Shown in pieces: positions 1 to 7,567 of a DNA stretch of 64,000 nucleotides. The translations under genes and the position numbers were made by a program. The DNA lies in NCBI RefSeq assembly GCF_039537985.1, contig NZ_BAABBN010000006.1, positions 57,714 through 121,713 on the forward strand. The letters are read 5' to 3'. The DNA is from Litoribacillus peritrichatus. GTDB lineage: Bacteria; Pseudomonadota; Gammaproteobacteria; Pseudomonadales; Litoribrevibacteraceae. The notes below the pieces were generated by a model. It saw nothing but the letters and a program-made list of their open reading frames with translations, had not been told where the DNA came from and made no database searches. Position 1 is the first letter of the stretch. The number at the start of each line of letters is the position of its first letter.

Positions 1-199
1 GCTCATAGACAACTTCCCCTACTTCCGTCATGGCCACTGACCGACTGGTCCGTTCGAGCAACTTTACGCCCAACGAATCTTCCAGTTGCGAGATTCGTCG
101 ACTGACATTTGATTTTGGTAAACCAAGACGTTTTGCTGCCGCTGTAAATCCGTTCTGATCCACAACCTCAACAAAGAGAGCAAGTTCATTTAGATCCAT
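1..199 (-). CDS. LysR-family transcriptional regulator, N-terminal part (cut by window edge)
   Basis: Reading leftward from an ATG at 199, the first 66 codons encode a typical LysR winged-helix DNA-binding domain: MDLNELALFVEVVDQNGFTA, then a helix-turn-helix with AAAKRLGLPKSNVSRRIS and QLEDSLGVKLLERTSRS. The frame stays open to base 1, so the effector-binding domain lies outside the window. A GGGGGAAAT stretch just before the ATG gives a plausible ribosome binding site. LysR proteins usually regulate a divergent neighbour, but rightwards there is about 650 bases without a gene, so no target can be named. Confidence 0.85.
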   Translation of the reverse strand, partial: MDLNELALFVEVVDQNGFTAAAKRLGLPKSNVSRRISQLEDSLGVKLLERTSRSVAMTEVGEVVYE

Positions 200-577
200 A
201 TTTCCCCCAAAGATAAAACACCTCCAGCTTCAAGCAAATTTATAACTCAATGGTTAATTTTTTATACGGCTATCACTGAAGACTGCATTTAGGATAAATG
301 GTTCTATTAATCTCGCTATGATTCAGATCAATTTCGTATCAGAGTAATACTCCATTCATCGAAAGCCCACAGCCCCCGCAGAGTACAGGCGAACCATAAA
401 TACGGAACAATATTGTCTCAATTATGAAAAACGGCATTCCAACACACAAAAGTGCGTCGAAACACAGCATTTAACCGCCCAAACCATCGGCTAAAATGCA
501 TTTGATCAAAAAACTGCCATAACCGAAGAACGCAGTAACCATAAGCAGTACCAGCTGCTCATCAGAAGTTACTCATT

Positions 578-606
578 GGCTTATCCACATTTTTTGTGGA
601 TAAGCC
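578..606. repeat. Inverted repeat made of two consensus DnaA boxes
   Basis: GGCTTATCCACA (578-589) is followed by five T and its exact reverse complement (595-606). Each arm contains the DnaA box TTATCCACA. A third near match, TTATCCACT, lies at 631-639. The perfect 12-base arms could also form a hairpin, but the G+C-poor stem and lack of a flanking gene end make a terminator unlikely. Confidence 0.6.
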
Positions 607-721
607 GTAAGTTCAAGGCAAACAACAGACTTATCCACTGACAGGCTGTTGAGTTTTGTTATCGAGAAAGGACTAACAAGGCAACACAGACAGCAAATCA
701 ACATTCTGCTCGACATAAAAA

Positions 722-740
722 AGGCCCGAAAACCGGGCCT
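722..740 (-). terminator. Rho-independent terminator of the PEBP-family gene
   Basis: On the minus strand AGGCCCGG and CGGGCCT form a stem around a short T-rich loop, followed by a run of T. It lies about 105 bases beyond the stop codon of the PEBP-family gene and has the correct orientation for it. Confidence 0.75.
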
Positions 741-802
741 GAAGGGAACATCTCATAGGGTGAGCGAGTGAAAAGCAATGACACCCTCTCCACTCAAGTT
801 CC

Positions 803-832
803 AAGAACAAAGAACAAAGAACAAAGAACAAA
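803..832. repeat. Short tandem heptamer repeat, unit AAGAACA
   Basis: About four consecutive copies of the 7-base unit AAGAACA lie between the terminator and the stop codon of the PEBP-family gene. No function is apparent. Two other arrays with a period of 7 or 14 occur in this window (about 9000 and 45481). Confidence 0.8.
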
Positions 833-845
833 CAAAAACGAACCA

Positions 846-1406
846 CTAACGTTGATATAAAGCTTCAATACTGGCTTCACCCAGTTTGTGGCTATTCAAC
901 ATGTAGCCAATGAGTGCCGCCGAACTTTCCTTCGGCAATTCCAGCGTTGGCACATCCAACGCCACCACCTTAAACTGATAACGATGGACGCCGTGTTTCT
1001 CTGGCGGGCAAGCGCCACCAAATGCGTATTGGCCGTAATCATTTCGGCCGTGCGCTGCGCCGGTCGGCAAAAGACTCAAGTCGCCTTTTCCAGCCCCTGA
1101 AGCCAAGCGATTCGTGGACTCAGGTAAGTTATAAACAAGCCAGTGCCACCAACCACTGCCGGTCGGGGCGTCCGGATCATAGGCCGTGATCGCAAAACTC
1201 TTGGTACCTTCAGGTGGGTTCGACCATTGCAACTGCGGGGACAGGTTCTGACCGTCACAACCAAAACCGACAAACTCCTGAGCTTTCGGCATAGGCTTTC
1301 CTGGCTGAATATCCTTACTTTGAAGATCAAAAGCTCCGGCCGTAGGTGCCAGCGTAGAAAAAGAGATGGCTGCCATCATTGCAGCAGATGTAATAAGCGG
1401 TTTCAT
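846..1406 (-). CDS. Periplasmic YbhB/YbcL-type PEBP-family protein
   Basis: A 186-residue member of the phosphatidylethanolamine-binding / Raf kinase inhibitor-like family. It shows the ligand-pocket motif DPDAP (residues 77-81), the WWHW segment (86-89) and a conserved HGVHRY segment near the C-terminus. Residues 1-25 form a signal peptide (charged start, Ala/Met-rich core, AGA before the likely cleavage site), so export to the periplasm is expected. The ATG at 1406 is chosen over an in-frame start nine codons upstream because AAGGAGG precedes it at good spacing. Bacterial homologues such as YbhB are structurally known but their physiological ligand is unclear. It is transcribed alone and ends in the terminator at 722-740. 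Confidence 0.85.
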   Translation of the reverse strand: MKPLITSAAMMAAISFSTLAPTAGAFDLQSKDIQPGKPMPKAQEFVGFGCDGQNLSPQLQWSNPPEGTKSFAITAYDPDAPTGSGWWHWLVYNLPESTNRLASGAGKGDLSLLPTGAAHGRNDYGQYAFGGACPPEKHGVHRYQFKVVALDVPTLELPKESSAALIGYMLNSHKLGEASIEALYQR

Positions 1407-1510
1407 AAGTGCCTCCTTAATTCGAGACACCATCCTAACCCCAATAAAAATGCAGAGTTCGCTTTAAAACACCAATTTTTTGCCTGAAAACACCAATGTC
1501 CCGACAGCCA

Positions 1511-2356
1511 TCAACGGCCGCGAGTTTTGCGTAACTCACTGGGTGACAAACCAAACCGCAATTTAAAACGTTCACTGAACCGCGATTGACTTTGATAACC
1601 CACGGATTGTGCAACCTGAGAAATGGGCCAGAACGTTTCCTGAAGAATACACAACGCAGACACCAAACGCGTGTCCTCCAACAATTCACGAAAGCCCGAA
1701 CCTTCCTGCTGAAGATGACGCCGCAAACTGGAAGCACTGGTTCCTAAATCTGCACACACCTCTTCCAGTGTCCAGTTTTTCGATAGGTCACTGTTAATAT
1801 GATTAAACAGTTTCTGTTTCCAGCTGGATGCTGCCACCATCATCGGCTCAAGCGATGCCTGAGTATGCAAAAACGTCAATAAACTTAATACGCACAATTC
1901 AATTTGAGCATCGTTCATGTCGGTTAATTCGCTCAATTGCAACCAATGATTCAAGTGCAGAATCACCTCTGGGGTAACAGACACTAACGACGATACCGCC
2001 GTTGCAGACTCTGGCGCATAGTCTCGCAAAAAACGGCCGAGTAATTCGGGTTGAATGGCTAACGCAACGGCCAAATAATGATGGATGTCTTGGTCCGGAA
2101 AGTTCACCATGGTCAGTTGACTGTTACCGGGCACTAAAATGCCTTCACCGGCAGACACCATCACCACGTCGCCCTGAGCATTCGTCACCTGCTTTTTGCC
2201 ACTCAGCACTAAGATCACCGAGGGATGTACAATCGGCACCGACCGTAAATTCTGATCTTTTTGGCTATGAAACAGGTTCAGCCCCTGAACCGGAGCACTC
2301 TCTTTATCCTGGTAAATTAAGGTCAGTAATCGTTCCGTTAATCGACAAATATCCAC
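1511..2356 (-). CDS. AraC-family transcriptional regulator
   Basis: A 281-residue protein with an N-terminal cupin-like sensing domain (roughly residues 1-170; HPSVILVLSGKKQV and the GEGILVPGNSQ turn resemble AraC_N domains) and a C-terminal double helix-turn-helix (about 185-278). The latter includes WTLEEVCADLGTSASSLRR and the second-helix signature ISQVAQSVGYQSQSRFSERF followed by FGLSPSELR. The start is GTG at 2356, preceded by GAGG at seven bases. It lies upstream of, and in the same direction as, the PEBP-family gene (about 100 bases apart), so it may regulate or be cotranscribed with it. The effector cannot be deduced. Confidence 0.88.
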   Translation of the reverse strand: MDICRLTERLLTLIYQDKESAPVQGLNLFHSQKDQNLRSVPIVHPSVILVLSGKKQVTNAQGDVVMVSAGEGILVPGNSQLTMVNFPDQDIHHYLAVALAIQPELLGRFLRDYAPESATAVSSLVSVTPEVILHLNHWLQLSELTDMNDAQIELCVLSLLTFLHTQASLEPMMVAASSWKQKLFNHINSDLSKNWTLEEVCADLGTSASSLRRHLQQEGSGFRELLEDTRLVSALCILQETFWPISQVAQSVGYQSQSRFSERFKLRFGLSPSELRKTRGR

Positions 2357-3113
2357 TGGTGGCCCTCAAACACTCCATCGTCGCAATAGACTAATAAAAA
2401 ACGCTGAAAAATGCTTGTATAAATTCACCATCCAAGCTTCATTCAAAGCCACTCACCCACCAAGTTGTCATCACTCATTTCAGTACAAAAAGCATCCATA
2501 AAGTTAACGGAGGAAAAAACATCGATTCGTGATACCGCTGTGGAAAACCTTATCTGGACATTGAACAATGCCGCTTTTAACAGAGCACAATTGCAAACAC
2601 TGAACCCAACCAATGCCTCCCACCATTGACCTCAAAAATAAGACAATCTCGCTTGAGTTAAGCGAAGCAACCAAACGTTAATCACAGCTGAACAATAATG
2701 GAGCAATTTCATCAACATCAATGACGATAAGTCTCCCAGAGGTTTGACCCAAGCTTATCAACTAGGTTATCCACAGACACTGTGGACTCTTTGCCCTGGA
2801 ATTTGTTCTAAAAACCGATAAAAACTGAAATAAATCCGACAATGTCAATGGTTATTTTTATCTTTATTAACATTAAAACTGATGTTTCATTATTATTTAG
2901 AGTTATTTTTCAAAACAACATAACCAAACCAACAAAATCTCATAAACAGCTGTTTTTATTGAATTTTAATAAAACTGAGTGTTTTTGAAACAAAACCCTA
3001 AAAGCCCTTAAAAACAAGCGTCTAGCGCGTTCCTAATAACTTACCAACAATTTTATCCACAAAATCGGTGGATAACTCACTTTCAAGAAAAACTAAGCAA
3101 TCAACAACAGACA
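2357..3113. other. Long AT-rich intergenic region with DnaA boxes
   Basis: About 750 bases without a supported gene and visibly richer in A/T than the flanking coding DNA. It contains TTATCCACA at 2767-2775, TTATCCACA at 3053-3061 and an inverted one-mismatch box GGTGGATAA at 3067-3075. The last two face each other, as in the palindrome at 578-606. A GGAGG at about 2510 is not followed by a usable reading frame. Confidence 0.6.
3053..3075. promoter_or_regulatory. Facing DnaA-box-like pair
   Basis: TTATCCACA (3053-3061) is separated by five bases from GGTGGATAA (3067-3075), its inverse with one mismatch. Together with 2767-2775 and the pair at 578-606 this gives six consensus or near-consensus DnaA boxes in about 2.5 kb, all in non-coding DNA. 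Confidence 0.45.
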
Positions 3114-3314
3114 ACAACCGACCTCACGCCATCAAAAAGTAACCCAACAACGGTAATAAAACGGACAAAAATACACCAGTTACAATCATCGCCAACGCTG
3201 AAAACGCGCCACAGACCGGACTTATTTCCAATGCTTTTTGGGTGCTAATGGCGTGGGAGGTTAAACCCAGCGCCACCCCCTGAATCCGATGATCATCAAA
3301 CCCGAAACCTGTTA
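3114..3314. repeat. Direct repeat copy 1 (duplicated lrgB 3' end)
   Basis: These 201 bases match 3837-4037 at a constant offset of 723 without gaps, with seven mismatches by eye (about 96-97 per cent identity). The copy covers the last 60 codons of lrgB, its stop codon and about ten bases beyond it. Confidence 0.9.
3124..3306 (-). pseudogene. Detached 3' fragment of lrgB
   Basis: This encodes the last 60 residues of an LrgB-like membrane protein and its stop codon, matching the intact gene at 3847-4548 in 58 of 60 residues. The differences are Ser for Gly in the SHAIGTQKALE segment and Leu for Trp four residues before the end (counting the last residue as first, the third). Upstream of 3306 the sequence no longer resembles lrgB, so no complete gene exists here. 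An in-frame start just upstream could give a short peptide, but that is incidental. It is a remnant of a duplication or of an insertion at the 3' end of lrgB. Confidence 0.85.
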
Positions 3315-3440
3315 GGCCATTCGTCGACATATGTGAACAACATATCTAGCTCTAGGACTCTTCTTGGGCAGGAAACATAGGTTTGATCAGTCCTGCTCGA
3401 TGGTGGTATTTTCAACCAACCTCAATACTAGGAAGTTATC

Positions 3441-3761
3441 ATGTGGATTAACTGCAAAGAAAAAATGCCAGAAGATATGGAAGTTGTAATTGCCCTATAT
3501 CTTGGACTCTGGCCTGGACGTGGTAATGGCGGTATTACCGATACTTACGCAGTGGACGGCAAATGGTTCAACCTTCCAGAAGGCGTTTCTGTTATTGGCT
3601 GGATGCAGATACCGAATACAGAACACCTACCGATCACAGAACACTACGCTCCTCCCGATATCGTTTCGGTCAATCTTCTTGGTAGTGTCGAAACCGACAT
3701 CCCCTCGATTGTCGAGTTAGTTTTTGAGGGCGATCATTCAGAAATAAAGCCACCGAAGTGA
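3441..3761 (+). CDS. DUF551-like small protein
   Basis: A 106-residue soluble protein. MWINCKEKMPEDMEVVIALY at the start, a central GKWFNLPEG and VIGWMQIPNTEH resemble the DUF551 pattern (Trp near the N-terminus, a Pro-Glu pair, then a Trp-Met-x-x-Pro motif), a family common in phages and mobile elements with no established function. AGGAAG lies seven bases before the ATG. The gene stands alone on the plus strand between two copies of the lrgB 3' end, so it is probably the cargo of whatever event duplicated that sequence. The assignment rests on motif memory only. Confidence 0.65.
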   Translation: MWINCKEKMPEDMEVVIALYLGLWPGRGNGGITDTYAVDGKWFNLPEGVSVIGWMQIPNTEHLPITEHYAPPDIVSVNLLGSVETDIPSIVELVFEGDHSEIKPPK

Positions 3762-3836
3762 TGTATGGAAGCGTTTACTGTTTCAAACAAAAACAGTCGC
3801 CCTTGTTTGTTCTCTTGATAAATGATCCTCAACAAC

Positions 3837-4037
3837 ACAACCGACCTCACGCCATCCAAAAATAACCCAACAACGGCAATAAAACGGACAAAAATACACC
3901 AGTCACAATCATCGCCAACGCTGAAAACGCGCCACAGACCGGACTTATTTCCAATGCTTTTTGGGTGCCAATGGCGTGAGAGGTTAAACCCAGCGCCACC
4001 CCCTGAATCCGATGATCATCAAACCCGAAACGTGTTA
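3837..4037. repeat. Direct repeat copy 2 (within intact lrgB)
   Basis: Partner of 3114-3314. Identity ends at the shared bases GTTA: after this, copy 1 continues GGCC (3315 on) while copy 2 continues into the body of lrgB. Confidence 0.9.
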
Positions 4038-4548
4038 ACAAAGCAGGCCCGATCATGGCGCCGAACAATCCGGTGAACATCACCACCAATGCCGCCAACG
4101 CAAGGTGCCCTTTCATTACTTCATTAATGGACAAGGCAATGGGGGTCGTCGCAGACTTCGTCACCAGAGCCACCTGGGTACTAAAATCAAAGCCCCATAG
4201 ATAGGCCAAGCCTCCGGTCAGTAGCACGCCCACCAAAGCAGACGCACCGATTGAAATACAAATCACAGGCAGCCATCGACGCAACTGGGTTAAATTGTGA
4301 TACAAAGGAATAGCCAAAGACACCACCGCCGGCCCCAAAAGCCATTGCAAGGGTTGATTGGCTTCAAAATACTGTCGATATGGAATATCAAACCAAACCA
4401 ACACAGCAACCACCAACACAACGCCAATCAACAAAGGTTGGAATAACACATGCTGGTCACTTTTCTGATAAGCGAACCGAGCCACCAGAAAGGCCCCCAC
4501 CGTTAGTGCAAATAACCCGATGTTTTGACCACTGAACACCGGCATCAT
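3847..4548 (-). CDS. lrgB: LrgB/CidB (YohK)-family membrane protein
   Basis: A 233-residue, very hydrophobic protein with multiple membrane segments, matching the LrgB family (typically about 230 residues). It carries the conserved region around KSATTPIALSINEVMKGH and, further on, SHAIGTQKALE. LrgB pairs with LrgA in an inner-membrane system linked to murein hydrolase control, and more recently to pyruvate or glycolate transport in other organisms. Its start overlaps the stop of lrgA by four bases (ATGA), indicating translational coupling. Its last 60 codons are duplicated about 0.7 kb downstream. Confidence 0.88.
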   Translation of the reverse strand: MMPVFSGQNIGLFALTVGAFLVARFAYQKSDQHVLFQPLLIGVVLVVAVLVWFDIPYRQYFEANQPLQWLLGPAVVSLAIPLYHNLTQLRRWLPVICISIGASALVGVLLTGGLAYLWGFDFSTQVALVTKSATTPIALSINEVMKGHLALAALVVMFTGLFGAMIGPALLTRFGFDDHRIQGVALGLTSHAIGTQKALEISPVCGAFSALAMIVTGVFLSVLLPLLGYFWMA

Positions 4549-4895
4549 TGGTCAGTTCCTTGTGAACGGCTGAGCCGGGCTAACAACCATGCGGTTAACA
4601 GCAAAGAAAACACAATGGAAATACTCAAAGTCAAAACGATGGCCACCCCTTGTCTTTCCAACAAGGCCGCGCACGTAATCACACCCACTGAACTTGGTAT
4701 CAGCAATAACGCCAGGTTGTTTATCAAAACCTTGCTACTTCGGTGCAGCGAGTCCGCTACCTGCCGACGCCACACCAGAAAACCGAAAAGGTACAACATA
4801 CCAAGAATAGAGCCCGGCACAGGGACGCCCAACACGTTTTGAGTTAACTCGCCCAACCCATAAAAACCTACTATCAGGGCAAACCCGATCAACAT
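4545..4895 (-). CDS. lrgA: LrgA/CidA-family holin-like membrane protein
   Basis: A 116-residue protein with four likely membrane helices and the family signature GVPVPGSILGMLYLF near residue 25, as in CidA/LrgA proteins of 110-140 residues. The ATG at 4895 is preferred because GGAGG precedes it by seven bases; in-frame upstream starts have no ribosome binding site. Together with lrgB it forms a two-gene operon. The direct regulator (often LytTR or LysR type) is not evident here. Confidence 0.87.
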   Translation of the reverse strand: MLIGFALIVGFYGLGELTQNVLGVPVPGSILGMLYLFGFLVWRRQVADSLHRSSKVLINNLALLLIPSSVGVITCAALLERQGVAIVLTLSISIVFSLLLTAWLLARLSRSQGTDQ

Positions 4896-4934
4896 GTCGA
4901 ACCTCCGAACCATCTTCAATCGTTTAAGTCTTCA

Positions 4935-5492
4935 TCACAGCAACGTCAAAAACGCCGCCAACCACTTAGGGTGCGCAGGCCAGGCAGGTGCCGTCACCAG
5001 ATTACCGTCCACATACACATCGTCCACAGCCACTTCATGGTATTGGCCACCCGCAGAAACCACTTCCGGAGCCACCGTTGGATAGCCGGTACACTTACGA
5101 CCTTCCAACACACCTGCGGCTGTTAATAACTGAGTGCCGTGACACACGGCTGCAATCGGTTTGTTGGCTACTGAAAAGTGCACCACAATTTCGAGCACGC
5201 GTTTATTCAGACGCAAATACTCAGGCGCGCGACCGCCCGGAATGACCAATGCATCGAATTCATCCAGATTGATATCATCAAACGTCGCGTTCAGCGCAAA
5301 ACGATGACCCGGCTTCTCACTGTAGGTTTGATCGCCTTCAAAATCATGAATGGCGGTGATGACCGTATCGCCAGCCACTTTATCGGGACACACGGCGCTT
5401 ACCTGATGACCCACCATTTGCAATGCCTGAAATGGCACCATGATTTCATAATCTTCAACGTAATCGCCTGCCAACAATAATATTTTCTTCAT
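4935..5492 (-). CDS. DJ-1/PfpI-family protein
   Basis: A 185-residue single-domain protein of the DJ-1/PfpI superfamily. The acidic EDYE (13-16), the PGGRAPEYLR loop (85-94) and the nucleophile elbow AVCHGT (115-120) with Cys117-His118 are all present, so a functional active site is likely. Related proteins (YhbO, PfpI, YajL) act in stress protection, and protease and deglycase activities have been claimed and debated. It is transcribed divergently from a LysR gene across about 150 bases, making it the likely target of that regulator. It lies downstream of nothing else, so it is probably monocistronic or reads toward lrgAB (about 40 bases away). Confidence 0.85.
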   Translation of the reverse strand: MKKILLLAGDYVEDYEIMVPFQALQMVGHQVSAVCPDKVAGDTVITAIHDFEGDQTYSEKPGHRFALNATFDDINLDEFDALVIPGGRAPEYLRLNKRVLEIVVHFSVANKPIAAVCHGTQLLTAAGVLEGRKCTGYPTVAPEVVSAGGQYHEVAVDDVYVDGNLVTAPAWPAHPKWLAAFLTLL

Positions 5493-5644
5493 TAGGTGCT
5501 CTCTTAACCATTGTTTAAGTTCACAAAGCGTCTGCTCTGCCTCACTTGGGTGACGCTACTTTACGCAGACTCAATTCATTGATATATAGATATAAAGAAT
5601 TTCATTATTTCCAAAATCACCATAATAAAATCCAAGGACTGTCT

Positions 5645-6550
5645 ATGAATCTGGCCGATCGCATTTTATTGTTTCATAAAGTGGTCGAAACCGGCTCGTT
5701 CAGTCAGGCGGCCGAGCGCGCGGGGATGACCAACTCGGTCGTCAGTAAGCACATAGCCCAACTGGAACAACACTTAGGCATACAATTACTGCACCGAACC
5801 ACACGCAAGCTGAAACTGACCGAAGAAGGCCGGCTGTTTTTCCGTCATGCACAGGATGTGGACCAGTCTGTGGCCAATGCCATCAATGCCATCACCGAAT
5901 TCAGCAGCGAGCCAACCGGCACCTTGTGCTTGAGTGTTCCGACCATATCGGGCGAATATTTAATCACAGAGCTGGTTGCCGAGTTCTGCCAGCAGTACCC
6001 GAAACTGAGCGTAGAACTCCGCCTGGAAGACCATCAAGTGGATTTAATTGCCGAAGGCGTCGATTTGGCCATCCGCACCGCCAGCCTGCCGGACTCCAGC
6101 TTAATCGCCAAATTATTGGTACAGTCGAAATGGGTGGTCAGCGCCAGCCCGGACTATTTGAAAAAACACGGCACCCCTCAAGTCCCTCAGGATTTGGTCA
6201 ACCACAATTGTCTGACCTACACCTACATGGAAACCGGCACCAACGACTGGTTATTCAAAGAAGAAGGTCAGCAATACAGCATGAAAGTATCGGGCAGCAT
6301 CAGTTCCAACAATCAGATCGCATTGAAAAATGCCGCATTGGCCGGTCACGGAGTGATTTATACGCCGAAACTACTGGCGCACGAAGGGCTAAAAACCGGG
6401 AAATTAGTGGAGTTATTGGCCGACTTTTCCAGTAAGGAGTTGCCCATTTATGCGGTGTATCCCTACAGTAAATATTTGCCAGAAAAGACCCGATTGCTCA
6501 TGGACTACATTGCACAAGGCTATGCCCGCAAAGCGGCCTTATTCCATTAA
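5645..6550 (+). CDS. LysR-family transcriptional regulator
   Basis: A 301-residue LysR regulator. The N-terminal helix-turn-helix (MNLADRILLFHKVVETGSFS, then a segment ending HIAQLEQHLGIQLLHRTT) is followed by a periplasmic-binding-protein-like effector domain to the C-terminus. The ATG at 5645 is chosen because AAGGA precedes it and the family normally begins at this point; an earlier in-frame start adds 33 residues with no LysR similarity. It is divergent from the DJ-1/PfpI gene. The sequence is close to the CrgA/PtxR-like group with short recognition linkers, but the inducer is unknown. Confidence 0.88.
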   Translation: MNLADRILLFHKVVETGSFSQAAERAGMTNSVVSKHIAQLEQHLGIQLLHRTTRKLKLTEEGRLFFRHAQDVDQSVANAINAITEFSSEPTGTLCLSVPTISGEYLITELVAEFCQQYPKLSVELRLEDHQVDLIAEGVDLAIRTASLPDSSLIAKLLVQSKWVVSASPDYLKKHGTPQVPQDLVNHNCLTYTYMETGTNDWLFKEEGQQYSMKVSGSISSNNQIALKNAALAGHGVIYTPKLLAHEGLKTGKLVELLADFSSKELPIYAVYPYSKYLPEKTRLLMDYIAQGYARKAALFH

Positions 6551-6595
6551 TAGAAAAAGGCCCGACATACTCACAGAAAACATCGTTTGGTATCA

Positions 6596-7414
6596 CTAGC
6601 CTTCAAACAAACGCAACATGATTTTAAAGTTACTGTTGGCCTGGGCTTGAGCCGAATTCTGCGCTTCCTCCTTCACCAACCTAGAAGCCAGCTCTGAAAT
6701 TTCTTTGGCCAGATCAGCGTCTGCAATCCGGCTATTAGCCGCCGACTCATTCACTACGGTGTTGGCTAGATTATCAATGGTCGAAGACAAGCGGTTCTGA
6801 TTGGCACCGAAGTTGGCGGCCGCTTGAGAGGTTACGTCCAGAGCATCATCCACCACCCCGAGTGCCGACTGGGCACCGGCCTGAGTGCTGATGTTGATGT
6901 CATTGATGCCCAGATCTGCCAGTTGCTGTTCGAGATTGCCCCGCTCTAAAGTCAGAGTATCTCCTGCATCCGGACCAACCTGAAAATTCACGTCTGAGTC
7001 ATCGTTTAACAACGAAATGCCGTTAAAGTCACTGCCGGAAATGGTTTCGCTGATGTTTTCCACCAGTTGATCCACTTCGGCCTGCAAACCTTGCCGGTCC
7101 TGATCCGTCAACGTCCCATTGGATGATTGTGCAGACAACTCACGGATACGCTGCAAATCGTCCTGAACCGAACTCACCGCCCCTTCCGCCGTCTGGTTCA
7201 GGGAAATGGCGTCGTTGCTGTTTCGAATGGCTTGTTCTGTGCCGGAAATGGAGGCGGTAAATCCCGTTGAAATCAATAAACCCGCCGCATCATCTGCGGC
7301 CGAGTTGATTCGACTGCCCGAGCTGATTCGCTGAAAATTCTGAGTCGGATCATTCTGAATTCTGTTACGAGCAAACGCCGCTTGCTGGGCGTCCGCATTG
7401 AAACCGATCGCCAT
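6596..7414 (-). CDS. fliC: Flagellin
   Basis: A 272-residue short flagellin. The N-terminal D0/D1 region (ARNRIQNDPTQNFQRISSGS, then INSAADDAAGLLIS) and the C-terminal D1/D0 region (ADADLAKEISELASRLVKEE, ending NFKIMLRLFEG) are intact. The central variable domain is minimal (about residues 130-190). The protein would be exported by the flagellar type III apparatus and polymerise into the filament. The start at 7414 follows GAGG at seven bases. No other flagellar gene lies in the window, so this is a solitary copy, perhaps one of several flagellins. I did not find a clear sigma-28 promoter. Confidence 0.9.
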   Translation of the reverse strand: MAIGFNADAQQAAFARNRIQNDPTQNFQRISSGSRINSAADDAAGLLISTGFTASISGTEQAIRNSNDAISLNQTAEGAVSSVQDDLQRIRELSAQSSNGTLTDQDRQGLQAEVDQLVENISETISGSDFNGISLLNDDSDVNFQVGPDAGDTLTLERGNLEQQLADLGINDINISTQAGAQSALGVVDDALDVTSQAAANFGANQNRLSSTIDNLANTVVNESAANSRIADADLAKEISELASRLVKEEAQNSAQAQANSNFKIMLRLFEG

Positions 7415-7567
7415 ACTGCACCTCAATCGTATAAAAAACGTACAATAATAAGTGTGAACCTTATTCAGACAATCAACAAGAGACGGTTAGCAACAGTTCG
7501 TTATGAAAATGTAAGCGGTGATTACTTTTTTTCCTATGATGTTACTGTTTCTGCACTAAAGACAATA

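Larger units (their letters stand above)
200..845. other. Gene-poor AT-rich intergenic region with DnaA-box palindrome
   Basis: About 650 bases with no credible open reading frame. It holds a perfect palindrome of two consensus DnaA boxes (578-606), a further near-consensus box (631-639), an intrinsic terminator (722-740) serving the gene to the right, and a short heptamer repeat (803-832). Otherwise nothing recognisable. Confidence 0.6.

Noticed and set aside
2506..2640. GGAGG followed by an open stretch upstream of lrgB fragment
   Set aside because: The frame after GGAGG reaches a stop codon within a few codons; alternative starts give only very short peptides.
578..3075. Replication origin (oriC or plasmid origin)
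   Set aside because: DnaA boxes are present, but there is no dnaA, dnaN, gidA, rep or par gene, and the boxes are split by two ordinary genes. Reported as a DnaA-box cluster instead.
3311..3317. GTTAGGC at the edge of the lrgB repeat resembles the integron core site GTTRRRY
   Set aside because: No integrase gene, no second core site at the other boundary and no clear attC hairpin after the DUF551-like gene; the 7-base match alone is weak. Kept only as a thought for the insertion mechanism.
5546..5644. Longer N-terminus for the LysR regulator at 5645
   Set aside because: The extra 33 residues are not LysR-like and the ATG at 5645 has the ribosome binding site.
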